This document shows, in pieces, positions 15,001 to 24,005 of a stretch of DNA of 42,830 bases. Made by a program: the position numbers and the translations under genes. Numbering within the stretch: the first letter of the stretch is position 1; the number at the start of each line of letters is the position of its first letter. This DNA is from Bacillota bacterium (GTDB taxonomy: Bacteria; Bacillota; Clostridia; Acetivibrionales; Acetivibrionaceae): positions 1-42,830 of the forward strand of contig JAEZUI010000224.1 in the NCBI GenBank assembly GCA_023421115.1. The letters run 5' to 3'. The notes under the pieces are model-generated. The model made no database searches. It was not told the origin of the DNA and saw only the letters and a list, made by a program, of their open reading frames with translations.

Positions 15001-15846
15001 TTGGAAGAAAGATTTTTATCCATTCCCAATATAACATACCTTGAGAAAAACGGGGTTGAATACATTCAATTTAGCAACTTAAACAAGTATTCCGATATGC
15101 TTGTTCACTGCTTTACAACCAGGCGTGGAGGAGTCAGTGAAGGTGAGTACAAATCACTTAATATGGCCTTTAATAAAAATGATAAGAGAGAAAATGTTGA
15201 AGAAAACTATAGAAGAATTGCAAGAGTTTTAGATGTCGATACCGAAAATATGGTGCTTTCAAATCAGATTCACGACAATAAAATACGAGTTGTAACAACT
15301 GCTGACAGGGGTAAAGGAATCTATAAAAAGAGCGATATAACAGGATTTGATGGTTTGATGACCAATAATACAGAGGTAGCTTTAGTAACCTTTTATGCCG
15401 ACTGTGTCCCGGTATTTTTATTTGATCCTGTGAAAAGAGTGATATCTCTAGTTCATTCCGGCTGGCGCAGTACGCTTAAAGAGATATCAAAAGAAGCTGT
15501 AAAGAAGATGAAGGATGAGTTTGACTGTCATCCGAAAGATATTGAAGCGGCTATCGGACCATCCATAGGTCAGTGTTGTTTTGAGGTGGGCGAAGAGGTA
15601 TATGAAGAGTTTATCAACACTTTTAAGGGATGCAAAGTTTATTGTAAAAAGGTAAACGAAAAGTGGTTTATAGATCTTGGGTCAATAATCAAGACATCAC
15701 TTAAGTCGGAAGGTTTAGAGGATAATAAAATTATAATTGCCGATATATGTACTAAGTGTAATAATGACGTGTTTTTTTCCCATAGAGGTGATAATGGAAA
15801 GACAGGTACACTTACAGCAATTATGCAGTTAAAAAAACATCCTTAA
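15001..15846 (+). CDS. pgeF: Peptidoglycan editing factor PgeF (YfiH/YlmD family)
   Basis: A 281-residue cytoplasmic protein of the family once called multicopper polyphenol oxidase or laccase-like. Family marks are HCFTTRRGGVS at the start, the metal ligands in FYADCVPVF and LVHSGWR, and GPSIGQCCFEVG. Members are reported to limit mis-incorporation of L-serine into peptidoglycan precursors, and others have purine nucleoside phosphorylase/deaminase activity. I place the start at the TTG at 15001 because AGGAGG ends seven bases before it; an in-frame TTG at 14965 lies inside the repeat-derived leader and lacks a ribosome site. It is the first gene of a plus-strand run toward lspA. Confidence 0.9.
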   Translation: MEERFLSIPNITYLEKNGVEYIQFSNLNKYSDMLVHCFTTRRGGVSEGEYKSLNMAFNKNDKRENVEENYRRIARVLDVDTENMVLSNQIHDNKIRVVTTADRGKGIYKKSDITGFDGLMTNNTEVALVTFYADCVPVFLFDPVKRVISLVHSGWRSTLKEISKEAVKKMKDEFDCHPKDIEAAIGPSIGQCCFEVGEEVYEEFINTFKGCKVYCKKVNEKWFIDLGSIIKTSLKSEGLEDNKIIIADICTKCNNDVFFSHRGDNGKTGTLTAIMQLKKHP

Positions 15847-15917
15847 GGTCGCTACGCTGTACTGTTGGCCTATGCAGCCTGGGTTATTTGGAAATGAACT
15901 AAAGGGAGCGAAAAAAG

Positions 15918-17573
15918 TTGAATAAAAAAACACTATTATTTATAATATCTATTTCTATAAGTATATTATTTACTTCCTGTACAGCTTTAAGCATTGGAGA
16001 AGAAAATAACCAAAATAATGAATATAATTTCTTGGATAGCGAAGATGATGTAATTGACACGGGACCTGTAAAAGGGGGAGTATTAAGGCTTTATTCCACA
16101 ATTCCCGACACATTGAATCCTATATTGACAAATAATTTGTATGTAAGGGATTATTCTGAATTTGTATTTGAGAGTCTCGTAAAGCTTGACAAAAGCCAGA
16201 AGGCTATACCTGTGCTTGCTAAAAGCTGGGAAGTATCAAATGACGGACTTACTTGGACTTTTCATCTTGAGGAAAATATACTCTGGCATGATAACATGCC
16301 TTTTACAGCTGAGGATGTTGAGTTTACATTAAATGCTATAATTAATAGTCCTAACAGCTCATATAAAACTAATGTAAATAATATAACAACATTTATGGTG
16401 GTTGATCAAAAGACCTTTAAAATTGTGCTAAGAAATCCTAACTCCTTTACAGCAGAGCTAATGACTTTTCCAATACTTCCAAAGCATTATTTTTTTGGCG
16501 AAGACCTTATAGCATCGGCTAAGAACAACACTCCTATAGGGACAGGCCCTTACAAATTCTCTGAGTTAAGTCCGGGGCAATATGTTAAGTTTAGAAGCAA
16601 TGAAAATTGGTGGAAAGCTGAACAAGCGGACAAGGGTTCTGTAAAACTGCCCTATATTGAGGAAATTGAAATCCGTTTATATGAAAAAACGAAAATCAGT
16701 TCCGAGGCCTTTCAAGGAGGAGATGTTGATCTATTAACCATTGACAGAAGTCTATGGTCAAAATACAATGGCAGACCCGATATTACCATGAAAAAGTATA
16801 CAACCAATAATTTTGAATATATAGCCTTTAATTTATCAAACAAGATACTAAAACTTCCGGAAGTACGACAGGCTATTGCATATGCTGTTGACAAGACAAA
16901 AATCATAAATGATTTATTGCCAGGGGAGGCAGTGGCATCAGATTTACCTTTAATGCCAGATACCTGGCTCAATGATACAAACGCTGTTTTTTACAGTACC
17001 GATAGGGAAAAGGCAAGAAAACTATTGGAAGATAGTGGCTGGAAGGAAAGCAACGGTCTGCTCTATAATAGAATTAACGGCGTAAACACTGCTCTTAAGT
17101 TGGAACTGCTTGTTAATGAAGATAACAACCTAAGGGTGAAAGTTGCTGAGGAAATAAAGAATCAGTTGAAGGAAATAGGTATAGAGCTCACAATAAAAAA
17201 ACTAAAGTGGGAAGATGAGATCAAAAATTTAGATAAAAGAAAATTTGATATGGTATTTATTGGTTGCCAAGTGACGTCCATACCTGATCTGTCTTTTATG
17301 TATTCTTCGGAAACAGGGACTCTAAACCTTTCCGGTTATAAGAACATTGAGGTTGATGAGTATTTAAAGAAAATAATGAGTGAGAAGGATGAGTCCTTAA
17401 AAAAGGCATATTACTTAAAAATGAAGGAATTGATAAACCAAGATTTGCCATGCCTTGGACTATACTTTTATAATGATGCGGTGATATACAGCAAGAAGCT
17501 AAAAGGTGAATTCAACCCGTACTTGTGGAATAGATATTTTGATTTGATTCAGTGGTATATACCTTTTACTTGA
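15918..17573 (+). CDS. Family 5 extracellular solute-binding lipoprotein (peptide type)
   Basis: A 551-residue protein with a lipoprotein signal peptide: KK, a hydrophobic stretch, and lipobox LFTSC with the lipidated Cys at 21. The mature part has the OppA/DppA signature order: GGVLRLYSTIPDTLNPI, LAKSWEVSNDGLTWTFHL, a PLLP-like LPKHYF and GTGPYKF. It would bind an oligopeptide or similar ligand outside the membrane. No permease or ATPase gene is adjacent, so it is an orphan that must use a distant transporter or act as a sensor. The start is TTG with GGGAG nine bases upstream. The following gene, lspA, encodes the peptidase that would process its signal peptide. Confidence 0.92.
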   Translation: MNKKTLLFIISISISILFTSCTALSIGEENNQNNEYNFLDSEDDVIDTGPVKGGVLRLYSTIPDTLNPILTNNLYVRDYSEFVFESLVKLDKSQKAIPVLAKSWEVSNDGLTWTFHLEENILWHDNMPFTAEDVEFTLNAIINSPNSSYKTNVNNITTFMVVDQKTFKIVLRNPNSFTAELMTFPILPKHYFFGEDLIASAKNNTPIGTGPYKFSELSPGQYVKFRSNENWWKAEQADKGSVKLPYIEEIEIRLYEKTKISSEAFQGGDVDLLTIDRSLWSKYNGRPDITMKKYTTNNFEYIAFNLSNKILKLPEVRQAIAYAVDKTKIINDLLPGEAVASDLPLMPDTWLNDTNAVFYSTDREKARKLLEDSGWKESNGLLYNRINGVNTALKLELLVNEDNNLRVKVAEEIKNQLKEIGIELTIKKLKWEDEIKNLDKRKFDMVFIGCQVTSIPDLSFMYSSETGTLNLSGYKNIEVDEYLKKIMSEKDESLKKAYYLKMKELINQDLPCLGLYFYNDAVIYSKKLKGEFNPYLWNRYFDLIQWYIPFT

Positions 17574-17656
17574 TTATCTTGATACTTTACAATCAATTAG
17601 AAAGTATATATAATTTATCTGGAATCACCTAAAAACATGAAAGGTAAAGAATATTT

Positions 17657-18124
17657 ATGATTTGGACAGCAATTATTTTGGCAATAATAGGACTAGATCA
17701 ATTGACAAAGTATATAGTTATTAACAATATCGAATATACTGGAAAGATACCTGTAATTGACGGCTTTTTTTACCTGACCCATTATAAAAATGAAGGGGCA
17801 GCATGGGGAATAATGGCAGGTTGGAAAGCTGTTTTGATTCCTTTTACAATAGTTGTATCGATGGTTTTAGCCTACTATCTTGTAAAGTCTAAAAACAGGC
17901 TTTTCAAAATATCATTGTCAATGGTATTGGGTGGAGCAGTTGGAAACTTAATAGATCGTGCTTTTAGGCCAGGTGGAGTGGTGGATTTTTTGGATTTTCA
18001 TTTCTGGTCTTACAATTTTCCTACTTTCAATGTTGCCGACTGTTTTATAGTAATTGGGACCATACTGCTATCCTATTATATTTTGTTTGTAATAAAGGAT
18101 GAAAAAGTTCTAGAAAAAGAGTGA
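17657..18124 (+). CDS. lspA: Lipoprotein signal peptidase (signal peptidase II)
   Basis: A 155-residue membrane aspartyl protease with four hydrophobic helices that cleaves signal peptides of prolipoproteins after lipidation. The conserved boxes are all present: DQLTKYIV, KNEGAAWGI, NLIDR with catalytic D100, and FNVADCFI with catalytic D128. It is followed 30 bases later by the pseudouridine synthase gene, the usual lspA-rluD (ylyB) order of Firmicutes, so the two are probably co-transcribed. AAAGG lies before the ATG at short spacing. Confidence 0.96.
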   Translation: MIWTAIILAIIGLDQLTKYIVINNIEYTGKIPVIDGFFYLTHYKNEGAAWGIMAGWKAVLIPFTIVVSMVLAYYLVKSKNRLFKISLSMVLGGAVGNLIDRAFRPGGVVDFLDFHFWSYNFPTFNVADCFIVIGTILLSYYILFVIKDEKVLEKE

Positions 18125-18154
18125 GGAATAAATGACAGGAAGTAAGGTATAAAT

Positions 18155-19084
18155 ATGGAAGAGGTTAAAAACTTGGAACAAATTAAGCTTTTATCAGAAG
18201 AAAATGGAGTTAGAATAGATGCTTGGATATCAAAAAGGCTTGAAAAATATTCTCGCTCATACATACAAAAATTGTTAAACGAAGGGCTTGTTTCTGTAAA
18301 CGGCTCTGTTGTCAAATCCAATTATAAGGTTCGGATTAATGATGATATCACCTTACAAATTCCCGAACCGGAAGTCCTGGATATTGTGCCTGAAAACATT
18401 GAAATTCCTGTTTTGTATGAGGATGAGGATGTTCTGGTGGTTAATAAGCCTAAAGGTATGGTAGTACATCCGGCAGTCGGCAACTATTCCGGTACTTTGG
18501 TAAATGCTTTGATGGACTATTGTGGAGAAAGTTTGTCAAGTATAAACGGAGTAATAAGGCCAGGTATAGTTCACAGGATAGATAAGGATACATCGGGAGT
18601 ACTGGTGGTTGCAAAAAGTAATGAGGCCCATGAAAAGCTTTCATTAAAGCTAAAAGATCATGATATTAACAGGATTTATATAGCACTTGTACATGGAATT
18701 ATACGTGAGGAATCAGGAAAGATAGATGCCCCTATAGGAAGGCATCCTGTTGACAGAAAGAAGATGGCGGTAAATACAAATAACGGCAGAAGGGCTGTTA
18801 CACATTTTAAAGTTCTGGAAAGATTTAAAGATGCAACTTTAGTGGAGGTTAGACTTGAGACAGGCAGAACTCATCAGATTAGGGTTCATTTGTCCTATAT
18901 AGGCTATCCTATTATTGGAGATGCCGTTTATGGAAAGAAAAAAGACAAGTACGATATAGGTGGGCAGGCACTCCATGCAAAATTACTCGGTTTTGTTCAT
19001 CCGATAAAAAATGAATTTATGGAATTTGAAGCAAAGTTACCTGAGTACTTTGAGAAATTATTGGAAGAATTGAGATGGAATTAA
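18155..19084 (+). CDS. RluD-family 23S rRNA/tRNA pseudouridine synthase
   Basis: A 309-residue protein with an N-terminal S4 RNA-binding domain (about residues 17-65) and a RluA-type catalytic domain. The catalytic aspartate is D143 in the signature HRIDKDTSG, followed by ETGRTHQIRVH. It isomerises specific uridines in structural RNA; by analogy with YlyB/RluD the target would be large-subunit rRNA, but the site is not proven by sequence. It is translated from an ATG with only a modest ribosome site (AAGGTA). A hairpin at about 19122-19145 lies after the gene and before the SCIFF promoter. Confidence 0.93.
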   Translation: MEEVKNLEQIKLLSEENGVRIDAWISKRLEKYSRSYIQKLLNEGLVSVNGSVVKSNYKVRINDDITLQIPEPEVLDIVPENIEIPVLYEDEDVLVVNKPKGMVVHPAVGNYSGTLVNALMDYCGESLSSINGVIRPGIVHRIDKDTSGVLVVAKSNEAHEKLSLKLKDHDINRIYIALVHGIIREESGKIDAPIGRHPVDRKKMAVNTNNGRRAVTHFKVLERFKDATLVEVRLETGRTHQIRVHLSYIGYPIIGDAVYGKKKDKYDIGGQALHAKLLGFVHPIKNEFMEFEAKLPEYFEKLLEELRWN

Positions 19085-19136
19085 GCTTGTATTTTTAAGT
19101 AAATAACACCAGGTCATCTCTTTGGAAATTTTTATC

Positions 19137-19165
19137 TTTCCAAGATTCATTTTATGTGCTATAAT
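19137..19165 (+). promoter_or_regulatory. Extended -10 promoter of the SCIFF gene
   Basis: TTTCCA at 19137-19142, a 17-base spacer, and TATAAT at 19160-19165 preceded by TGC. It lies about 35 bases before the peptide start. Confidence 0.6.
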
Positions 19166-19199
19166 ATGCCCTGTAAATTTAACAATGGAGGTAAAGAGG

Positions 19200-19340
19200 A
19201 TGAAACATGTTAAGACAATAAACGGTTCAACATTAAAGGACAGTTTGAAAAAGGGCGGATGCGGCGAATGCCAGACTTCATGCCAATCAGCTTGCAAGAC
19301 TTCATGTACTGTTGCAAACCAGAGTTGTGAAAAAAACTAA
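19200..19340 (+). CDS. SCIFF ranthipeptide precursor (six cysteines in forty-five)
   Basis: A 46-residue peptide. The leader (about 1-18) starts MKHVKTINGSTLKDSLKKGG, and the core holds six cysteines at 21, 24, 28, 32, 36 and 43. This matches the SCIFF family, found almost throughout Clostridia. Its cysteines are cross-linked by a radical SAM enzyme through thioethers that do not involve the alpha carbon (ranthipeptide). The start at 19200 is fixed by GGAGG eight bases upstream; a longer frame from 19122 runs back through the promoter and is not real. Its partner maturase is the next gene downstream. Confidence 0.95.
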   Translation: MKHVKTINGSTLKDSLKKGGCGECQTSCQSACKTSCTVANQSCEKN

Positions 19341-19365
19341 TACCGTGTTTAAATGGTAATATAAG

Positions 19366-19432
19366 GCGGTTTCGAAAATAAACTATTCAATATTGTCACA
19401 AAGAAAAATTGAGTCGGTATTTTTGGAACCGC
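19366..19432. repeat. Palindromic element copy between SCIFF and its maturase
   Basis: A 67-bp element with imperfect inverted ends starting GCGGTT and closing AACCGC (about 14 of 17 paired positions). Its interior shares AACTxxTCAAT and TGxCAC blocks with the complete copy at 14338. Confidence 0.55.
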
Positions 19433-19486
19433 AGTTGTATGTTTTTTTCAAAAATTACCTTAGTATTTATATTAGCGATAATTAAG

Positions 19487-19518
19487 AGTGAAAGGAAGGT
19501 TAGGCCTTTCACTTTTTG
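19487..19518 (+). terminator. Intrinsic terminator between SCIFF and maturase genes
   Basis: A nine-base stem, 19487-19495 with 19505-19513, is followed by TTTTT. It would give a short abundant SCIFF transcript and reduced read-through into the maturase gene. Confidence 0.7.
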
Positions 19519-19563
19519 ATTACAATTCCTTCAAACAAAGTGAAAGAGGGGGGAGGTTGATTT

Positions 19564-20910
19564 ATGATTCACAAATTTTCGTTGTTTGGAACAAACATTG
19601 TAATGGATGTTAACAGTGGTGCGGTACACATTTTTGATGATGTTGCCTATGAGGTCTTAGAGCATTATGAAAATAATTCGTACGAAAGAATAGTCGAGCT
19701 ACTTTCAACAAAATATAAGAGTGAAGAGATCGGTGAAGCGATTAAGGATATAGATAGTCTTAAGGCAGAAGGAATGCTGTATTCCGAAGATGTCTATGAA
19801 GAAACTATAGCTTTATGGGATCAAAAACCGGTTGTTAAAGCACTTTGCCTTCATATATGTCATGACTGCAATTTAAGGTGTAAATATTGTTTTGCTTCAA
19901 CCGGAGATTTCGGTGGGCAGAGAACAATGATGTCGGCAGAAGTGGGCAAAAAGGCTATTGATTTCATAATCAGGGAATCGGGCAGCAGAAGGAATCTTGA
20001 GGTTGATCTTTTTGGCGGAGAACCGTTGATGAACTTTGAGGTTGTGAAAGAAATTGTAGACTATGCAAAGTCTAGAGAAAAAGAGTTTAATAAGAATTTT
20101 AGATTTACGTTAACTACAAACGCAATACTTCTAAATGAAGATGTAAAGAATTATCTCAATGAAAATATGCAAAACGTTGTTTTAAGTATTGACGGTCGTA
20201 GGGAAGTAAATGATAATATGCGGTATAGGGTAGACGGTACTGGCTGTTACGACGATATAATGCCAAAAATTAAAGATATGGCACAGTCGCGCGGTCAGGA
20301 CAAATACTATGTAAGAGGTACCTTTACCAGGGAAAACCTTGATTTTTCCAAAGATGTACTGCATTTAGCTGATGAAGGTTTCAAACAGATATCGGTTGAA
20401 CCTGTTGTTGCTGCAAAAGGTACCGGTTACGACTTGAGAGAAGAAGATTTACCTGTGCTTTATGAGGAATATGAAAAACTGGCTTTTGAGTTGGTGAAGC
20501 GTAAAAAAGAGGGTAACGGGTTTAATTTCTTTCATTTTATGATTGATCTTTCCCAAGGGCCATGTATTGCTAAGAGACTAAGGGGCTGCGGTTCGGGGCA
20601 TGAATACGTAGCAGTGACACCGGAGGGTGATATATATCCATGCCATCAGTTTGTCGGCAATACCGACTTTAAAATGGGTAATGTCACGGAAGGTAAACTC
20701 AATACCAATATTCAGGAAAAATTTAAGGAATCAAATGTTTATACGAAGGAAGAATGCAGCAAATGCTGGGCGAAATTTTACTGCAGTGGAGGCTGTGCAG
20801 CAAATGCCCATCAATTTAACAATGACATCAATATTCCTTATAAAGTAGGATGTGAACTTGAAAAGAAAAGAGTGGAATGCGCTCTCTGGATAAAGTCCCA
20901 AGGTTTTTAA
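19564..20910 (+). CDS. SCIFF radical SAM maturase
   Basis: A 448-residue enzyme that installs thioether cross-links in the SCIFF peptide. Residues 1-85 look like a PqqD-like precursor-recognition element. The radical SAM cluster is C102-x3-C106-x2-C109 in CNLRCKYCF, and GGEP at 151-154 binds the methionine part of SAM. The C-terminal SPASM domain supplies cysteines C334, C342, C360, C398, C401, C407, C411 and C430 for two auxiliary [4Fe-4S] clusters. A very strong ribosome site (GAGGGGGGAGG) precedes the ATG. Downstream genes follow closely: an HD protein 41 bases later, then secD and secF. Confidence 0.95.
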   Translation: MIHKFSLFGTNIVMDVNSGAVHIFDDVAYEVLEHYENNSYERIVELLSTKYKSEEIGEAIKDIDSLKAEGMLYSEDVYEETIALWDQKPVVKALCLHICHDCNLRCKYCFASTGDFGGQRTMMSAEVGKKAIDFIIRESGSRRNLEVDLFGGEPLMNFEVVKEIVDYAKSREKEFNKNFRFTLTTNAILLNEDVKNYLNENMQNVVLSIDGRREVNDNMRYRVDGTGCYDDIMPKIKDMAQSRGQDKYYVRGTFTRENLDFSKDVLHLADEGFKQISVEPVVAAKGTGYDLREEDLPVLYEEYEKLAFELVKRKKEGNGFNFFHFMIDLSQGPCIAKRLRGCGSGHEYVAVTPEGDIYPCHQFVGNTDFKMGNVTEGKLNTNIQEKFKESNVYTKEECSKCWAKFYCSGGCAANAHQFNNDINIPYKVGCELEKKRVECALWIKSQGF

Positions 20911-20951
20911 AAGGACAGGGAGCATAATACTACTTTTGAGAGGTTGATTAT

Positions 20952-21617
20952 ATGGCCAAGATAACTTTAGAAGATTTAAAAAATAATGCAGAAATTAAGG
21001 CGCTTTTTGAAGTAGCGGACAAGCAGCTTGTTGCAATGGGTTATACTGAACATTCCTTCAGACATGTTGGATTGGTGTCGAGTGTTGCCGGTGATATAAT
21101 GACGAAATTGGGGTATGGAGAGCGTGAAGCAGAGCTTGCTAAAATGGCCGGTTTTCTCCATGATATAGGTAATGCAGTAAATAGAGTAGACCACGCTCAC
21201 TACGGTGCTCTTTTAGCCTATCAGATACTTACAAAAATAGGAATGGAAACAGAAGAAGCAGCTGAAATAATGCTCGCAATAGGTCATCACGATGAAGGCA
21301 GTGGCGGAGCTGTGAGTCCTATTACAGCAGCTTTGATACTTGCAGACAAATCGGATGTTCATAGGACAAGGGTAAGAAATAACGATGTTGCGACCTTTGA
21401 TATTCATGACAGGGTAAACTATGCCGTTGATAGTTCAAAAATATATGTGGACAAGGAGAAGCAAATTGCAGTCCTTGAGCTTCATATAGATACGGATATC
21501 TGTCCCGTAATGGATTATTTTGAGATATTTTTAGTTCGAATGACAATGAATAGAAGGGCAGCGGAGTTTTTAGGGCTAAAATTTCAACTGATTATAAATG
21601 GTACGCATTTACTATAA
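20952..21617 (+). CDS. HD-domain metal-dependent phosphohydrolase
   Basis: A 221-residue cytoplasmic protein with a complete HD metal site: H38 in the FRH segment, the HD pair H69-D70 in FLHDIGN, then GHHDEG and LADKSD. Such enzymes hydrolyse phosphate esters of nucleotides or nucleic acids; the substrate here is unknown. I recall this gene next to SCIFF maturase and secDF in other Clostridia, which makes a link to the peptide system or to export possible but unproven. It starts with GAGAGG about eight bases before the ATG and is probably co-transcribed with the maturase. It has no GYP motif and is not a c-di-GMP enzyme of that class. Confidence 0.85.
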   Translation: MAKITLEDLKNNAEIKALFEVADKQLVAMGYTEHSFRHVGLVSSVAGDIMTKLGYGEREAELAKMAGFLHDIGNAVNRVDHAHYGALLAYQILTKIGMETEEAAEIMLAIGHHDEGSGGAVSPITAALILADKSDVHRTRVRNNDVATFDIHDRVNYAVDSSKIYVDKEKQIAVLELHIDTDICPVMDYFEIFLVRMTMNRRAAEFLGLKFQLIINGTHLL

Positions 21618-21654
21618 CAGCCTAAAAATAACATCCGTCTAAAGTTGATTTTTA

Positions 21655-21683
21655 TTGACGAGTAAATTTTATAGTTATATAAT
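21655..21683 (+). promoter_or_regulatory. Sigma-A promoter of secDF
   Basis: TTGACG at 21655-21660, a 17-base spacer and a perfect TATAAT at 21678-21683. It shows that secDF can be transcribed apart from the SCIFF genes. Confidence 0.7.
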
Positions 21684-21723
21684 ATCTTCATGTGGACAAG
21701 AACAAAAAGGGGGAATTTTACAG

Positions 21724-23055
21724 ATGAAAGGCAACTACGGGATTAAGTCCTTTCTGCTAATTCTGATTATAGGTTTATTGACCTATACATCAATTGCAGG
21801 ACTTGTAATTCCAGGAACAGAAATCAATTTTAAAAAAGTGGCAGACAATATTAGGTATGGTATTGATATCCGCGGAGGGGTCAGAGCAGTTTTATCGGCG
21901 CCCGAGGGTGTGAATCCTACTGAAGAACAGATGGAAGCTGCAAAACAGGTAGTTGATAATAGATTGGATTTTCAGAAGATCTATGACAGGACAGTATTGC
22001 TTGAAAAAGCAAATAAGAGGATCATCGTAGAAATACCTTGGAAACAGGATGAAAAAGAGTTTGACGCAAGAAAAGCAATAAGCGAAATAGGTATGATGGC
22101 ACAGCTTACTTTTAGGGAAGTAGATGAAACAAAAGTAAATGAAAATGGGTATCTGCCTTTAGATGATAAAATAATACTAAAAGGTAATGATGTTGTAAAT
22201 GCTACACCGGAAGCTGATCCAAACAGCGGTATGGTGTTTGTAAGTTTGAAGTTAAGTGCTGAAGGCGCAAAAAAGTTTGAGGAAGCTACAGGTAAACTCG
22301 TTGGTAAACCTATAGCCATATTTATGGACGATCAGTTAATATCAGCTCCAACGGTTGATGAGAAAATAACCGGTGGTAATGCTATCATAAGAATGGGTGG
22401 AGCTAATACGAACGAAGCCAGTAAGGAAGCGACAGAGCTTGCAAATACAATTAATGCCGGTGCACTTCCCTTTAAGCTAGAAGCACTTCAGATTGAGTCA
22501 ATAAGTGCGATTTTAGGAAAGAGTGCTCTTAATGTTGTCTTATGGGCAGGATTGTTATCTGTTATACTTGTTGGTTTGTTTATGTTGTTGTATTATAGAT
22601 TGCCTGGAATTATAGCCGATGCGGCTCTATTATTCCAGATTGTAGCTCAGGTTATGATTATATCATCAGTAGGTATGTCCCTTACCTTAGCGGGCATTGC
22701 AGGTATTATACTGACGATAGGTATGGGCGTTGACGCAAATGTTATAATTTATGAGAGAATAAAAGAGGAAATGAGAGCTGGCAAAACAGTAAAAGCTGCT
22801 ATTGACGTAGGATTCGACAGAGCTTTTGCAGCAATATTTGACGGTAATATTACCACTTTGATTGTAGCAGTAGTGCTTTATATGCTAGGATCCGGTTCTA
22901 TACAATCCTTTGCCTTTACGTTAGGTATAGGAGTATTATTGAATTTCGTAACAGCAATAGTTATATCAAGAACCTTCCTGAGGGCGGTATCTAGTTTCAA
23001 ACCGTTAAAGAGTAGCTGGTTATATGGCGTGAAGGGAGGCAATGGTAATGTTTGA
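21724..23055 (+). CDS. secD: Protein translocase subunit SecD
   Basis: A 443-residue membrane protein that, with SecF, uses the proton gradient to help proteins leave the SecYEG channel. It has one N-terminal helix, an extracytoplasmic domain opening with GIDIRGGVRAVL, and five C-terminal helices including the signature TIGMGVDANVIIYERIKEE. I chose the ATG at 21724: an AAGGGGG ribosome site lies about 11 bases before it, and the longer frame to 21655 starts inside the promoter. The stop overlaps the secF start by eight bases, giving translational coupling. In many Firmicutes SecDF is one fused chain; here the two genes are separate. Confidence 0.95.
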   Translation: MKGNYGIKSFLLILIIGLLTYTSIAGLVIPGTEINFKKVADNIRYGIDIRGGVRAVLSAPEGVNPTEEQMEAAKQVVDNRLDFQKIYDRTVLLEKANKRIIVEIPWKQDEKEFDARKAISEIGMMAQLTFREVDETKVNENGYLPLDDKIILKGNDVVNATPEADPNSGMVFVSLKLSAEGAKKFEEATGKLVGKPIAIFMDDQLISAPTVDEKITGGNAIIRMGGANTNEASKEATELANTINAGALPFKLEALQIESISAILGKSALNVVLWAGLLSVILVGLFMLLYYRLPGIIADAALLFQIVAQVMIISSVGMSLTLAGIAGIILTIGMGVDANVIIYERIKEEMRAGKTVKAAIDVGFDRAFAAIFDGNITTLIVAVVLYMLGSGSIQSFAFTLGIGVLLNFVTAIVISRTFLRAVSSFKPLKSSWLYGVKGGNGNV

Positions 23056-23992
23056 TTTTATAGGTAATAAAAAATATTTCTTTGGATTTTCAGCATTGAT
23101 TATGATAGCTGGTATAATAGGGCTTATTGCTCATCAAGGATTAAATTACGATATACAATTTCAGGGAGGTACCATCCTTGAATTCCAAATGAAGGGTGAG
23201 AATTTTGATTTAAATAAGGCTGTTACTGTTGCACAAGAAACTACAGGCAAGATTGTATCGGCACAAAGTTCTTCTCCAGTGGATACAACGAACAATGAGA
23301 AAATTAATATGCTAGTTTTAAGTGTTTCTTCTTCTGGTGCTCTTTCAGAGGAGGAACATGAAAGCCTTGTAAATGCTATAAAGCAGAATTTTGAAGTAAA
23401 AGAAAATACAGAGGTAACTACAAGGCATGTAGATCCAGTTATGGGTAGAGAGCTTGCTTTTAAGAGTGTTTTTTCAATCGTAATTGCATCTATATTAATG
23501 ATTTTATATGTATGGATTAGATTTAAAGTTATGGGTGGTCTTCTTGCAGGAATTTCTGCTGTTATTGCATTGTTGCATGATGTTATGGTAATGATTACCT
23601 TATATGCAATCACAGATCTTCCGGTAAATGATTCCTTTATTGCAGCTATTTTGACCATAGTAGGTTATTCAATAAATGATACTATCGTAATTTTTGATAG
23701 AATCAGAGAAAACAGTACCCTACTCAGAAAGGAAAACCTTAATTCCATTACAAACAAGAGTATTAAGCAAACACTTAGCCGTACAATAAACACAGCATTA
23801 ACTACTGTTTTATGTGTTCTGACAGTGTATATATTTGCTTCCTACAATGACATCGAATCAATTAGAAACTTCATGTTACCATTATTAGTAGGTCTTGTGA
23901 GTGGAACATATTCGACTATATTTATTGCAAGTCCTGCATGGGTAATGCTAAAAGAACGTCAGGCAAAGAAGCAAGCGACTGCAAAAGCTTAA
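23048..23992 (+). CDS. secF: Protein translocase subunit SecF
   Basis: A 314-residue membrane protein with six predicted helices. Family marks are LNYDIQFQGGTILEFQ near the N-terminus and TIVGYSINDTIVIFDRIREN in the fourth or fifth helix. It partners SecD in the translocase. The ATG at 23048 is preferred over the ATG at 23042 because GGGAGG ends eight bases before it and only two before the other. It overlaps the secD stop. A terminator follows directly after the gene. Confidence 0.95.
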   Translation: MFDFIGNKKYFFGFSALIMIAGIIGLIAHQGLNYDIQFQGGTILEFQMKGENFDLNKAVTVAQETTGKIVSAQSSSPVDTTNNEKINMLVLSVSSSGALSEEEHESLVNAIKQNFEVKENTEVTTRHVDPVMGRELAFKSVFSIVIASILMILYVWIRFKVMGGLLAGISAVIALLHDVMVMITLYAITDLPVNDSFIAAILTIVGYSINDTIVIFDRIRENSTLLRKENLNSITNKSIKQTLSRTINTALTTVLCVLTVYIFASYNDIESIRNFMLPLLVGLVSGTYSTIFIASPAWVMLKERQAKKQATAKA

Positions 23993-24005
23993 ATGGAATT
24001 TTTAT

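Noticed and set aside
19122..19199. Longer SCIFF precursor
   Set aside because: The extra residues come from the promoter and leader; GGAGG places the start at 19200, and the 46-residue length fits the family.
21655..21723. Longer SecD N-terminus starting at a TTG
   Set aside because: This stretch is the sigma-A promoter (TTGACG, 17 bases, TATAAT); the real start is at 21724 after a ribosome site.
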